Shown one piece after another: positions 46,741 to 55,622 of a DNA stretch of 64,000 bases. Positions within the stretch are counted from its first letter, which is position 1, and every line of letters begins with the position of its first letter. The DNA is from an uncultured Marmoricola sp. (GTDB taxonomy: Bacteria; Actinomycetota; Actinomycetes; Propionibacteriales; Nocardioidaceae): contig NZ_CALTZE010000003.1 of assembly GCF_943913695.1 (NCBI RefSeq), positions 4,535-68,534 of the forward strand. Reading direction: 5' to 3'. The position numbers were made by a program, and so were the translations under genes. The notes under the pieces are model-generated. The model saw nothing but the letters and a program-made list of their open reading frames with translations. It made no database searches and was not told where the DNA came from.

Positions 46741-47594
46741 GCGCCGCGGGCACCACCGCGCACGCGGCCCGACTGGGCCTGCGCCGCGGCCTGGTGGAGT
46801 TCGTGCAGAGCATCAGGAGCACACAGGACCAGTGGTTCTACGGGTTCACCGCGGTGCTGGCGGTCGGCTACCTCTGGCTCCGGCGCGACGCCGACACCGG
46901 CACCGACATCTCCTTCGCCGCCTTCGCGCTGCCCGGGCTCCTGGCAGTCCTCATCGCCTTCGGCGTGGTGATCGGGCCGGCCTACCAGCTGGCGATGGAG
47001 AAGGAGGACGGCACGCTGCTGCGCCACCGCGCCGTGCCCGGAGGGATGGTCGGCTACGTCATCGGGTCGCTGGTCTACAACACGCTGTCGCTGCTGCCGC
47101 AGATGGTGGTGCTGCTCGTGCCGAGCTTCCTGCTCTTCGACGGGCTGATGGCCCATCCGAGCGGGTGGTTCACCGTCGCCTGGGTGATCCTCCTCGGACT
47201 CGCCGCGATGCTCCCGATCGGCATGGTCATCGGCTCCCTCGTGCCCGGCGTGCAGAAGGTCGGCATGTGGGGCATGCTGCCGGTCATGTCGCTGGCCGGC
47301 ATCTCCGGCATCTTCTACCCGGTGCAGATGCTCTGGGGCTGGGTGCAGGTGGTGGCGCAGGTCTTCCCGATGTACTGGACGGCGCTGGGGCTGCGCTCGG
47401 CCTTCCTCCCCGACGCAGCCGCGGCCGCCGAGATCGGCGGTTCGTGGCGACCGGTCGAGACCGTGCTGGTGCTCGGCGCCTGGGCCGTGGTCGGGGCCGT
47501 GGTCACTCCCGTCGTGCTGCGCCGCATGGCGCGCCGCCAGACCGGCTCGTCGGTGGCGGCGGCGCGCGAGGCCACCATGCAGTGGGTCAGGTGA
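46737..47594 (+). CDS. ABC-2 type transporter permease
   Basis: A 285-residue membrane protein with six helices and an ABC-2 permease layout: after the first helix, the conserved amphipathic YQLAMEKEDGTLLRHRAVPGG, then GSLVPGVQKVGMWGMLPVMSLAGISGIFYP-type sequence in two halves before the last helices. It pairs with the upstream ATPase as a probable exporter of a drug, lipid or peptide. GTG at 46737 overlaps the ATPase stop. The open frame within the ATPase is not coding. Confidence 0.9.
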   Translation: MSAAGTTAHAARLGLRRGLVEFVQSIRSTQDQWFYGFTAVLAVGYLWLRRDADTGTDISFAAFALPGLLAVLIAFGVVIGPAYQLAMEKEDGTLLRHRAVPGGMVGYVIGSLVYNTLSLLPQMVVLLVPSFLLFDGLMAHPSGWFTVAWVILLGLAAMLPIGMVIGSLVPGVQKVGMWGMLPVMSLAGISGIFYPVQMLWGWVQVVAQVFPMYWTALGLRSAFLPDAAAAAEIGGSWRPVETVLVLGAWAVVGAVVTPVVLRRMARRQTGSSVAAAREATMQWVR

Positions 47595-47836
47595 CGACCA
47601 GCGAGGCGGTGCACAACCGCATCACGCTGCTGCGCGCCGAGCAGGGCGTCAGCCGGCGCCAGCTCGCCGACGCGCTGGGGGTCCACTACCAGACCGTGGG
47701 CTACCTCGAGCGCGGTGAGTACAACCCCTCGCTGCACCTCGCGCTGCGCATCGCGGAGTTCTTCGGGGTGCCCGTCGAGGTGGTCTTCTCCCTCGAGCCG
47801 TTCCCGCGGGTCAGCGACCAGGCGCACTCGGCGTGA
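47591..47836 (+). CDS. XRE-family helix-turn-helix regulator
   Basis: An 81-residue protein that is almost entirely one Cro/C1-type HTH domain: NRITLLRAEQGVSRRQLADALGVHYQTVGYLERGEYNPSL, with EFFGVPVEVVFSLE after it. Small regulators of this type often control the adjacent ABC-2 exporter. GTG at 47591 overlaps the permease stop as GTGA. Its last 26 bases overlap the convergent racemase gene. The inverted repeat at 45790-45809 is its likely site. Confidence 0.88.
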   Translation: MTTSEAVHNRITLLRAEQGVSRRQLADALGVHYQTVGYLERGEYNPSLHLALRIAEFFGVPVEVVFSLEPFPRVSDQAHSA

Positions 47837-48533
47837 GGTCCAGCGCCACGTCGGCCAGGGCGGCGGCGTGGGCGGCACAGCTGTCGACGAGCGGCAGCGG
47901 GCTGTCGTCGGGGCCGAGCAGCAGGCCGATCTCCGTGCACGCGAGCACGACCGCCTCGGCTCCGCGGGCGGCCATGCCCTCGATCGCCGCGACGTACGCC
48001 GCTCGCGAGGACGCCCGCACGACGCCCTGGGTGAGCTCCTCGAAGACGACCCGGTCGACCTCGATGCGCTCGTCGGCGTCGGGCACGACCGTGGAGACGC
48101 CGTGGCGAGCCAGCCGCTCGGCGTAGAACTCCTCCTCCATGACCCAGCGGGTCGCGAGCAGCCCGACCCGTGAGGCGCCGGCACGCGACGCCTCGGCGGC
48201 CACCGCGTCGGCGATGTGGAGCAGCGGCACGCCGGTGCCGGCCAGACCGTCCTCGACCCGCGGGGCGACCTTGTGCATCAGGTTGGTGCAGATGGCGACC
48301 GTCTCCGCGCCCGCGGCGACGCAGTCGAGGGCGGCGGAGGTCAGCAGGTCGCCTGCCGCGTCCCACTCCTCCGCGAGCTGGAGCCGACGCACCTCGGCGA
48401 AGTCGAGCGAGGTGAGCACCAGCCGGGCGGAGGCGTGCCCCCCGCGCGCGCCCGCCACCCGCTCGTTGACCAGGCGGTAGTACTCCGCCGTCGAGTGCCA
48501 GCTCATGCCGCCGACCAGGCCCACGGTGCTCAT
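47811..48533 (-). CDS. Aspartate/glutamate racemase family protein
   Basis: A 240-residue PLP-independent racemase fold. It begins STVGLVGGMSWHSTAEYY, and the two catalytic Cys are in AICTNLMHK and VVLACTEIGLLL. ATG at 48533 is preferred to 48560 because it gives the family N-terminus and CATCCT ends 7 bases before it. Substrate may be aspartate, glutamate or another acid. It is divergent from a LysR gene 77 bases away, which may regulate it. Confidence 0.9.
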   Translation of the reverse strand: MSTVGLVGGMSWHSTAEYYRLVNERVAGARGGHASARLVLTSLDFAEVRRLQLAEEWDAAGDLLTSAALDCVAAGAETVAICTNLMHKVAPRVEDGLAGTGVPLLHIADAVAAEASRAGASRVGLLATRWVMEEEFYAERLARHGVSTVVPDADERIEVDRVVFEELTQGVVRASSRAAYVAAIEGMAARGAEAVVLACTEIGLLLGPDDSPLPLVDSCAAHAAALADVALDLTPSAPGR

Positions 48534-48540
48534 GACGTCG

Positions 48541-48546
48541 AGGATG
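48541..48546 (-). promoter_or_regulatory. -10 box of the racemase gene (leaderless)
   Basis: On the minus strand CATCCT ends 7 bases before the ATG at 48533. The shared gap with the LysR gene is only 77 bases, so both promoters overlap closely. Confidence 0.4.
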
Positions 48547-48610
48547 CCCTCCGACCTCACTCCAAGGAATCCCCGAGCTGGTTGGTCCAGCCATAAGGCA
48601 GGCTTGGGTC

Positions 48611-49489
48611 ATGGGGATGGACGCGCGCCGGGTGCTGCTCTTCCGCGACGTCGTGCGCGCGGGCTCGCTGAGCGCGGCGGCGCGCGAGCTGGGGTGGACG
48701 CAGCCGGCGGTGAGCCAGCAGCTGCAGCGCCTCGAGCGCGAGGCGGGCTGCCCACTGCTTGTCCGTGGTCCACGGGGTGTCACCCCGACGGAGGCCGGTG
48801 TCGCCCTGCTCGCTCGCGCCGACACCGTGGCGGGCGAGCTGCGGCTCGCGCAGGAGGAGGTCGACGCCCGGGCGCAGCTGCGCGCCGGCCGGGTCCGGCT
48901 GGTCGCCTTCCCCTCCGCCGCTGCCACCATCGCGCCCGGTGCCCTGGCCGGGCTGACCGCCGCGCATCCCGGCGTCGAGGTGTCGATGGGGGAGGCCGAG
49001 CCTCCCGAGGCCCTGGCCGCGGTGCGCGCCGACGAGGCCGACCTCGCGCTGGTCTTCGGCTACGACGGTCCGCCCGCCGACCTGCGCGAGCTGCGGTGGA
49101 CCACCCTCGTGGTCGAGCCTGTGCACCTCGTCGACCGCGAGGGTGCCCCACCCCGCGGGCTGGCCGACCTGGCCGACGAGCCGTGGATCGCCGGCTGCGT
49201 GAGGTGCCGGACCCACCTCGTCGAGCGGTGCGAAGCGGCGGGGTTCAGCCCGCAGGTGCGCTACGAGAGCGACGACTACGTGATGGTGCAGCACCTCGTG
49301 GCCCGTGGGCTCGGCGTGACGCTGCTGCCCGCGTCGGCCCTGGCGGCCTACCGGCACCCGGGCGTGAGCGTGCGCGAGGACGACCTGGGGGAGCGGCACG
49401 TCGGGCTCGTGCACCGTCACGGCGCCGACCGAGTGCCGGCGATCGGGGCGCTGCGCGACGCGCTCGTCGGGGCTATCGTCGCGACATGA
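48611..49489 (+). CDS. LysR-family transcriptional regulator
   Basis: A 292-residue LTTR. The N-terminal winged HTH is complete: FRDVVRAGSLSAAARELGWTQPAVSQQLQRLE, with GVTPTEAG following. The effector-binding domain starts near residue 90 with GRVRLVAFPSAAATIAP. It is divergently transcribed from the racemase, the usual layout for an LTTR and its target. It overlaps the next small gene as ATGA. The effector is unknown. Confidence 0.92.
   Translation: MGMDARRVLLFRDVVRAGSLSAAARELGWTQPAVSQQLQRLEREAGCPLLVRGPRGVTPTEAGVALLARADTVAGELRLAQEEVDARAQLRAGRVRLVAFPSAAATIAPGALAGLTAAHPGVEVSMGEAEPPEALAAVRADEADLALVFGYDGPPADLRELRWTTLVVEPVHLVDREGAPPRGLADLADEPWIAGCVRCRTHLVERCEAAGFSPQVRYESDDYVMVQHLVARGLGVTLLPASALAAYRHPGVSVREDDLGERHVGLVHRHGADRVPAIGALRDALVGAIVAT
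49474..49479 (+). promoter_or_regulatory. -10 box of the 49486-49863 gene (leaderless)
   Basis: TATCGT inside the end of the LysR gene lies 6 bases before the ATG at 49486, so this small gene may have its own transcript as well as being coupled to LysR. Confidence 0.45.
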
Positions 49490-49863
49490 GGCGCGAGCCC
49501 CACGAGAACGTCGCCACGGTGCTGGTGCATCCCGGCGTGCTCACGGAGCTGGAGCTGGCCTGCATGACCGACGACCTGCGGCTGTGGCAGGTGCGCTCGG
49601 CGCCCCTCGTCATCGACGGGGAGCGGAGGGCGTTCCAGGTGCGTCGGCGGCTGCTGATGGCCAAGCGCGGCGCGTGGGACTGCGCCGCCGACTGGGTGCC
49701 GGTGTGGATCGGCTTCGGCCCCGCCTGGCAGCGCGGTGACGAGCCCCTGCCGTGGGCCGCGCACGAGGCGCTGTGGGGCCTGCTCGACTCCTACGCCGAG
49801 CAGGTGCGCTTCCAGCGCCGCCTCGGCGGGGTGGCCCGGATGCCGGTGCCGCACGACCGCTGA
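49486..49863 (+). CDS. Hypothetical protein, 125 residues
   Basis: I do not recognise this family. The protein is soluble, mixed alpha/beta and Trp-rich (DLRLWQVR, GAWDCAADWVPVWIGFGPAWQRG). It has no signal peptide or catalytic motif. Its ATG at 49486 overlaps the LysR stop as ATGA, so the codon usage and coupling support a real gene. It converges with the lipoprotein gene 4 bases away. Confidence 0.68.
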   Translation: MRREPHENVATVLVHPGVLTELELACMTDDLRLWQVRSAPLVIDGERRAFQVRRRLLMAKRGAWDCAADWVPVWIGFGPAWQRGDEPLPWAAHEALWGLLDSYAEQVRFQRRLGGVARMPVPHDR

Positions 49864-49867
49864 GGAG

Positions 49868-50311
49868 TCAGCGCACGCAGCCGCCCGTGCCGCTCACGGC
49901 GGCGAGGCCGTCGTCGGGGAAGACCGTGACGCCCATCGTGATGCCGTCCTTCCGGAAGACCGTGTTCTGGTTGGCCCGCTCCGCGACGTCCCAGCCCTCG
50001 GTGCGGTAGCGGTCGGCGACCGGTCCGCGCACCTGGGCCAGCGCGTCGCCGGCCACCTTGACCCTCACGTCGTAGACCAGGTCCTTGCCCGACTCCTTGT
50101 CGCCCGGGACGCAGTCGGTGATGACGTCCTGCTGCACCTCGGGATCGGTCCCGACCGCCGCAGCCAGCTCGTCGATCGCGCTGCGCGCCTGCGCGGCGAC
50201 CCTCTCGATGTCGCGCTCCACCTCGTCGTCCCCGGCCCCGGCGCACCCGCCGATCACCAGCACCGCCGCCGCGACCGCGACTGCGACCGCGCCCTGTCGT
50301 GGTCTGCTCAC
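49868..50311 (-). CDS. Small lipoprotein, function unknown
   Basis: A 147-residue exported lipoprotein: VSRPRQGAVAVAVAAAVLVIGGCAG has a basic start, hydrophobic stretch and lipobox IGGC near residue 22. The mature part is acidic at first (GDDEVERDIERVA) and ends in a Gly-Met-Thr-Val fold-like segment (GITMGVTVFPDDGLAAV). There are two further Cys residues, in TDCVPGD and GGCVR, which may form a disulfide. GTG at 50311 places the signal peptide correctly; the longer open frame is a shadow. The 215-base gap before zur holds only its promoter region, with no clear hexamers. Confidence 0.75.
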   Translation of the reverse strand: MSRPRQGAVAVAVAAAVLVIGGCAGAGDDEVERDIERVAAQARSAIDELAAAVGTDPEVQQDVITDCVPGDKESGKDLVYDVRVKVAGDALAQVRGPVADRYRTEGWDVAERANQNTVFRKDGITMGVTVFPDDGLAAVSGTGGCVR

Positions 50312-50526
50312 TCGACGTCCACTGGCTCGCCCGGCGCCCACCCGGTCGGCATCCGGCCCGTACGTCTCCGAGAGTCCCACCACGGCCCCACCGTAGGAGT
50401 GAGCGAGGGACGTCGTGCGCACGTCGTCGGCGGGTCCGGCGTGGAGCTCCTCGCGCCAGCCCCGGACGGTCGGCCCTCGGCGCCGCGCCGCGGCGGTGCC
50501 ACGGTGGACCTCAGTGCCGGTGCACC

Positions 50527-50934
50527 TCAGTGCCGGGCGCAGTCCCGGCAGGTGCCGAAGAGCTCCAGCGTGTGCGACACGTCGATGTAGCCGTGCTCCG
50601 CGGCGATGCTGCTCGTCCACCGCTCGACCGTGGGCCCCTCGACCTCCACGGTGGCGCCGCAGGCACGGCACACCAGGTGGTGGTGGTGCGTGGAGCTGCA
50701 GCGGCGGTAGATGCTCTCACCGGTCTCGGTGCGCAGCGAGTCGATCTCGTCGGCCTCGGCGAGGGCCTGCAGCGTGCGGTAGACCGTCGAGAGCCCCACC
50801 GAGTCGCCGCGCTCGCGCAGCAGGGCGTGGATCTCCTGGGCGCTGCGGAAGTCGTCGAAGGCGTCCAGGGCGGCGGCCACGGCGCGCCGCTGCCGGGTCG
50901 GGCGGACGCCCGCTGCGGGCTCAGTGCTCGTCAT
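50527..50934 (-). CDS. zur: Zur/FurB, zinc uptake regulator
   Basis: A 135-residue Fur-family repressor. The winged HTH contains TRQRRAVAAALDAF and GLSTVYRTLQALAEADEI. The C-terminal metal domain has HHHHLVCRACGATVEVEG and the paired Cys motif in CRDC, which form the structural zinc site. Its place at the end of the znu operon and the Zur-like boxes upstream of znuA support zinc rather than iron as the effector. It overlaps znuB by 14 bases and is therefore subject to the same control. Confidence 0.92.
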   Translation of the reverse strand: MTSTEPAAGVRPTRQRRAVAAALDAFDDFRSAQEIHALLRERGDSVGLSTVYRTLQALAEADEIDSLRTETGESIYRRCSSTHHHHLVCRACGATVEVEGPTVERWTSSIAAEHGYIDVSHTLELFGTCRDCARH

Positions 50935-51919
50935 AGTGCGCTCCGTGGGGGGCGTGACGGTGACCGTCGTGGACGTAGTCGACGTGGTCGCCGTGCCGGA
51001 CGGCCGCGTGGCCGCACTCCGGTCCGTGCTCGTGCGGATGCTCCCCGGCGTGCTCGGGCTGAGGCCCGTCGGGGTCCTCGGGGAAGGGCTGGTGCAGCCG
51101 CGAGCGCCGTCGCAGCCAGACGCCCACCGGCCAGGTGGCCGCGAAGCCGGCGAGCGCGAGCAGCACGATGGCCGGTCCGGGCGTGACGGTCGCGCGCTCC
51201 GACAGCAGCGCCGAGGCGCTCAGGCCGCCGACCGAGGCGACGGTGCCCAGACACATGGCCGCGAGCAGCGTGGCGCGGAAGGAGCGCGTCAGCTGCTGGG
51301 CGGTGGCGACCGGCACCACCATGAGCGCGGAGACCAGCAGCAGCCCGACGGTGCGCATCGCGACGGTCACGGTCACCGCGGCGAGCACGGCCACGAGCAC
51401 GTTGTAGGCGCGCACGCGCAGTCCGGCGACCCGGGCGAAGTCCTGGTCGTGGGCCAGCGCGAAGAGCTGTGGCGAGAGCCCCACGGCACACAGCACCACG
51501 AGGGTCGCCAGGCCCATCGTGAGCAGCACATCGGCCAGCGAGAGCGTCGTGATGGCGCCGAAGAGGTATTCCTGCAGCCGCGCCGCGCTCTGGCCGCCGA
51601 GGCCGGTCAGCAGCACGCCACCCGCCAGACCGCCGTAGAAGAGCAGCGCGAGCGCGACGTCACCGTTGGTGTGCCCGCGCTCGCGGATCACCTCGATGAG
51701 CACGGCGCCGATGACGGCGACGCCGACCGCCGTCCACACCGGAGAGGTGCCGGTGACCAGGCCGAGTGCGACACCGGTGACGGCGACGTGCCCGATGCCG
51801 TCGCCCATCAGGGCCATCCGCCGCTGCACCAGGTAGGTGCCGATCGCGGGCGCCGCCAGGCCGGTGAAGAGCGCGGCCAGCAGCGCGCGCTGCATGAAGG
51901 CGTAGGAGAAGAGGTCCAT
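50921..51919 (-). CDS. znuB: ZnuB, zinc ABC transporter permease with His-rich tail
   Basis: A 332-residue ABC-3 family permease with eight or nine helices, MDLFSYAFMQRALLAALF at the start and YLVQRRMALMGDGIGHVAVTG as the family signature. After the last helix (about residue 280) a cytoplasmic or terminal tail of about 45 residues carries more than a dozen His residues (such as GEHPHEHGPECGH and HDGHRHAPHGAHYDEH), likely a zinc-binding segment. The ATG overlaps the znuC stop as TGATG. The tail is specific to this copy compared with short E. coli ZnuB. Confidence 0.93.
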   Translation of the reverse strand: MDLFSYAFMQRALLAALFTGLAAPAIGTYLVQRRMALMGDGIGHVAVTGVALGLVTGTSPVWTAVGVAVIGAVLIEVIRERGHTNGDVALALLFYGGLAGGVLLTGLGGQSAARLQEYLFGAITTLSLADVLLTMGLATLVVLCAVGLSPQLFALAHDQDFARVAGLRVRAYNVLVAVLAAVTVTVAMRTVGLLLVSALMVVPVATAQQLTRSFRATLLAAMCLGTVASVGGLSASALLSERATVTPGPAIVLLALAGFAATWPVGVWLRRRSRLHQPFPEDPDGPQPEHAGEHPHEHGPECGHAAVRHGDHVDYVHDGHRHAPHGAHYDEH

Positions 51920-52677
51920 CACGCACCCTCCAGCGGGGCGGCGACGTGGGGTGCGTGCTGGTGCCGCGACGGGTCCGGGTGGTGGGCATGGTGAGGGTCC
52001 AGGTCGAGCGGCGGCGCGCCGTCGTGGACCACGCGGCCGTCGCGCAGCACGACCGCACGGTCGACGAGTGGGCGCAGCGGGCCGAGCTCGTGAGCCACCA
52101 GCACCATCGTCGCCCCGCGGTGCTTCAGCGTCTGCAGGGCGTCGGCGAGCGCCAGCTGGTGGGTGGCGTCGACCCCCGCGGTGGGCTCGTCGAGGAAGAG
52201 CAGCTCGGGCTCGCCGGCCAGCGCCCGGGCGATGAGCACGCGCTGTTGCTGACCACCTGAGAGCAGCGACACTCCGTCGCCACGGCGCTCGGCCAGCCCC
52301 ACCGTCTCCAGGGCGTCGGTGATCGCGCGGCGGTCGGCCCGTCCCAGCGGTCGCAGCAGCCGACGCCGGGTCAGGCGACCCGAGGCCACCACCTCCCACA
52401 CCGAGGCCGGCACGCCCGACCCGGCGCTCGAGCGCTGCGGCACGAAGCCGATGCGCTGCCAGTCGTGGAAGCGCCCGACCGGCTCGCCGAAGAGCCGCAC
52501 CTCCCCGCGCGTGAGCGGCCACAGGCCCGTCATCGCCTTGACGAGGGTCGACTTGCCCGACCCGTTGGGTCCGAGCACGGCGAGCAGCTCGCCTGCGTGC
52601 ACCGTCACATCGACGCCGCGCAGCACGGGACGACCGCCCAGGGCGAGGGTCCCGTCCTGCACCTCGACGGGGTTCAT
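51919..52677 (-). CDS. znuC: ZnuC, zinc ABC transporter ATPase
   Basis: A 252-residue ATPase with Walker A GPNGSGKSTLVK, Q-loop GFVPQRSS, signature LLSGGQQQRVLIARAL, Walker B LLFLDEPTAGVD and H-loop VLVAHELGPL. The C-terminus is again His-rich (DPHHAHHPDPSRHQHAPH), a feature of ZnuC proteins in some zinc operons. ATG at 52677 is set by the ATGA overlap with znuA. It powers import through ZnuB of zinc delivered by ZnuA. Confidence 0.94.
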   Translation of the reverse strand: MNPVEVQDGTLALGGRPVLRGVDVTVHAGELLAVLGPNGSGKSTLVKAMTGLWPLTRGEVRLFGEPVGRFHDWQRIGFVPQRSSAGSGVPASVWEVVASGRLTRRRLLRPLGRADRRAITDALETVGLAERRGDGVSLLSGGQQQRVLIARALAGEPELLFLDEPTAGVDATHQLALADALQTLKHRGATMVLVAHELGPLRPLVDRAVVLRDGRVVHDGAPPLDLDPHHAHHPDPSRHQHAPHVAAPLEGA

Positions 52678-53690
52678 CGGCAGCCGTTCGCCTCGGCGAG
52701 GGCCGCGAGGTTGTCGCGCATCAGCGAAAGGTAGTCCTCGTCGGCGGTCTCGTCGCCGAGGCCCTCGATCGGGTCGAGCACGGCGGTGCGCACACCGGCG
52801 TCGTCCGCGAGCGACTCCGCCAGCCGGGCGCTGACCAGCCGCTCGGAGAAGACGGTCGTGATGCCGTCGGAGGCGATCAGGTCCTGCAGTCGCGCGAGGT
52901 CGGCGGGGGTGGGCTCGGCGCCGGGGCTGAGACCGTTGATCGGCTCGAAGTGCAGGCCGTAGCGCTCGAGGTAGCCGAAGGCGTCGTGGCTGACCACGAC
53001 GGTCTCGCGCTCGCACGACGCCAGGGTCTCCTCGTACGCCGCGTCGAGGGCCTCGAGCTCGGCGCGCAGGTCGGCGGCGTCGGCGGCGTAGTCCTCGGCA
53101 TGGTCGGGGTCGACCTCGCCGAGCTCCTGCGCCAGCGCGTCGCCTACGTCGGCCATCCGGAGCGGGTCGAGCCAGAAGTGCGGGTCGTCCTCTCCGTGCT
53201 CGTGCCCGTCGTGCTCGTCGTCCCCGTGCCCCTCGTCCTCGTGCTCGTGCCCCTCGTCCTCGTGCTCGTGAGCCTCGTGGTCCTCCTCGGATGACGTCAG
53301 CAGATCGGCCACCGAGGCGACGTCGAGCACCGCCCCGCCCGCATTGGCCTCGACGCTGTCGTCGACGGCCGCCTGGAAGCCCCCGAGGTAGACCACGACG
53401 TCCGCGTCGGCGATCTCGGCGGTCTGCCGCGGTGCGAGCTCCAGGTCGTGGGGCTCCCCGCCGGGCTGGGTCAGGCCGGTGACCTGCGCGCGCTCGCCGC
53501 CGACGCGCTCGGCCAGGAACTGCAGCGGGTAGAAGGAGGCCGCGACGCTCACCTGCCCACCAGAGCCCCCGGAGCCCTCGGCGCGCTCCGTGGTCTCGTC
53601 GCCGGAGATCGCGGCGCAGCCGCTGCCGAGGAGGAGCAGGCCGGTCAGACCGGCGGTGGCGAGGCGGCGGGGGAGCACGGGGGCAGACAT
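52674..53690 (-). CDS. znuA: ZnuA, zinc-binding lipoprotein
   Basis: A 338-residue cluster A-I solute-binding lipoprotein: signal TAGLTGLLLLGSGCAAI with lipobox GSGC. The zinc ligands are expected in GGEPHDLELAP, DPHFWLDPL, VVVSHDAFGYL and the acidic end segment. A flexible acidic His loop (residues about 145-180, two HEHEDEG units and many HxH pairs) sits between, as in ZnuA proteins. ATG at 53690 is chosen because it gives the signal peptide and lies at the end of a leaderless promoter; the longer frame starts within the operator. It heads znuA-znuC-znuB-zur. Confidence 0.93.
   Translation of the reverse strand: MSAPVLPRRLATAGLTGLLLLGSGCAAISGDETTERAEGSGGSGGQVSVAASFYPLQFLAERVGGERAQVTGLTQPGGEPHDLELAPRQTAEIADADVVVYLGGFQAAVDDSVEANAGGAVLDVASVADLLTSSEEDHEAHEHEDEGHEHEDEGHGDDEHDGHEHGEDDPHFWLDPLRMADVGDALAQELGEVDPDHAEDYAADAADLRAELEALDAAYEETLASCERETVVVSHDAFGYLERYGLHFEPINGLSPGAEPTPADLARLQDLIASDGITTVFSERLVSARLAESLADDAGVRTAVLDPIEGLGDETADEDYLSLMRDNLAALAEANGCR
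53226..53267 (-). repeat. 21-bp tandem repeat x2 in the ZnuA His loop
   Basis: Two identical 21-base units (53226-53246, 53247-53267) encode the repeated HEHEDEG element of the ZnuA metal-binding loop. A degenerate third unit follows. Copy number change would keep the frame. Confidence 0.8.
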
Positions 53691-53725
53691 GACAATGATT
53701 CTCAGAACACTGAGAATGATTGTCA
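53690..53725 (-). promoter_or_regulatory. Twin Zur boxes over the znuA promoter and start
   Basis: Two 15-base 7-1-7 boxes, TGACAATGATTCTCA (53690-53704) and TGAGAATGATTGTCA (53711-53725), match the actinobacterial Zur pattern. Their centres are 21 bases apart, two helical turns, and together they form a near-perfect 36-base palindrome. On the minus strand TTGACA (53727-53722) serves as -35 and GAGAAT (53703-53698) as -10, ending 7 bases before the ATG. Bound Zur would cover the whole promoter. The second box also borders the divergent promoter at 53738. Confidence 0.85.
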
Positions 53726-53737
53726 AATCCGCGGCGG

Positions 53738-53743
53738 TAGGCT
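53738..53743 (+). promoter_or_regulatory. -10 box of the 53750 gene (leaderless)
   Basis: TAGGCT ends 6 bases before the GTG at 53750. Its -35 region would fall in the right-hand Zur box, so the gene may be zinc-regulated too. Confidence 0.55.
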
Positions 53744-53749
53744 GCACCG

Positions 53750-54061
53750 GTGCTGGTCGTCAACAGGTTCCGCGTCACCGAGGAGGACGCCGAGGGCTTC
53801 CGCGTCGAGCTCCGCGCCGCCCATGACGTCCTCGCCGCGCAGCGCGGCTACGAGGGCGGTCGGCTCGGGCGCAACGTCGACGACCCGACGCTGTGGGCCA
53901 TGGCCACGTGGTGGCGCGACGTGGGCAGCTACCGCCGGGCGCTCTCGGCGTACGACGTCAAGCTCAACGCCGTCCCGCTGCTCTCGCGAGCGGTCGAGGA
54001 GCCGTCGGCCTACGAGGACCTCGAGGGCGAGCTCAACCTCGACCTCCCCCGCGTCACCTGA
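53750..54061 (+). CDS. Antibiotic biosynthesis monooxygenase-like (ABM) small protein
   Basis: A 103-residue ferredoxin-like-fold protein with MLVVNRFRVTEEDAEGFRVELRAA at the N-terminus and RRALSAYDVKLNAVPLLSRA near the C-terminus, resembling ABM/heme-degrading dimers. The ABM catalytic residues are not clearly conserved, so function is uncertain. It is divergent from znuA, and its promoter abuts the Zur boxes. The GTG start fits the leaderless pattern. Confidence 0.72.
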   Translation: MLVVNRFRVTEEDAEGFRVELRAAHDVLAAQRGYEGGRLGRNVDDPTLWAMATWWRDVGSYRRALSAYDVKLNAVPLLSRAVEEPSAYEDLEGELNLDLPRVT

Positions 54062-54099
54062 CCGTCGCGCCCTGTCGATCTCGCTCCTCGGCGCCTCGC

Positions 54100-54133
54100 T
54101 AGGGTTGATGCTCGCGTCCGCAGCCAGCGGACG
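54100..54133 (+). promoter_or_regulatory. glyS promoter and 5' hairpin
   Basis: TAGGGT (54100-54105) fits a -10 box. Starting about 10 bases later, a perfect 7-base stem CGTCCGC (54115-54121) and GCGGACG (54127-54133) with a 5-base loop lies at the 5' end of the leader. It may protect the mRNA. No T-box core is present here. Confidence 0.45.
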
Positions 54134-54160
54134 GACCCGAGACTCACGAGGAGCCTCCCT

Positions 54161-55570
<1,410 letters not shown>

Positions 55571-55622
55571 GGATCCCGCGATTCGTGCCGTCCGTGACCG
55601 GCTCGGCGGGCATGATGTCCCC

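Noticed and set aside
54062..54160. Glycine-type T-box or riboswitch before glyS
   Set aside because: No T-box core is present; only a short 5' hairpin is seen.
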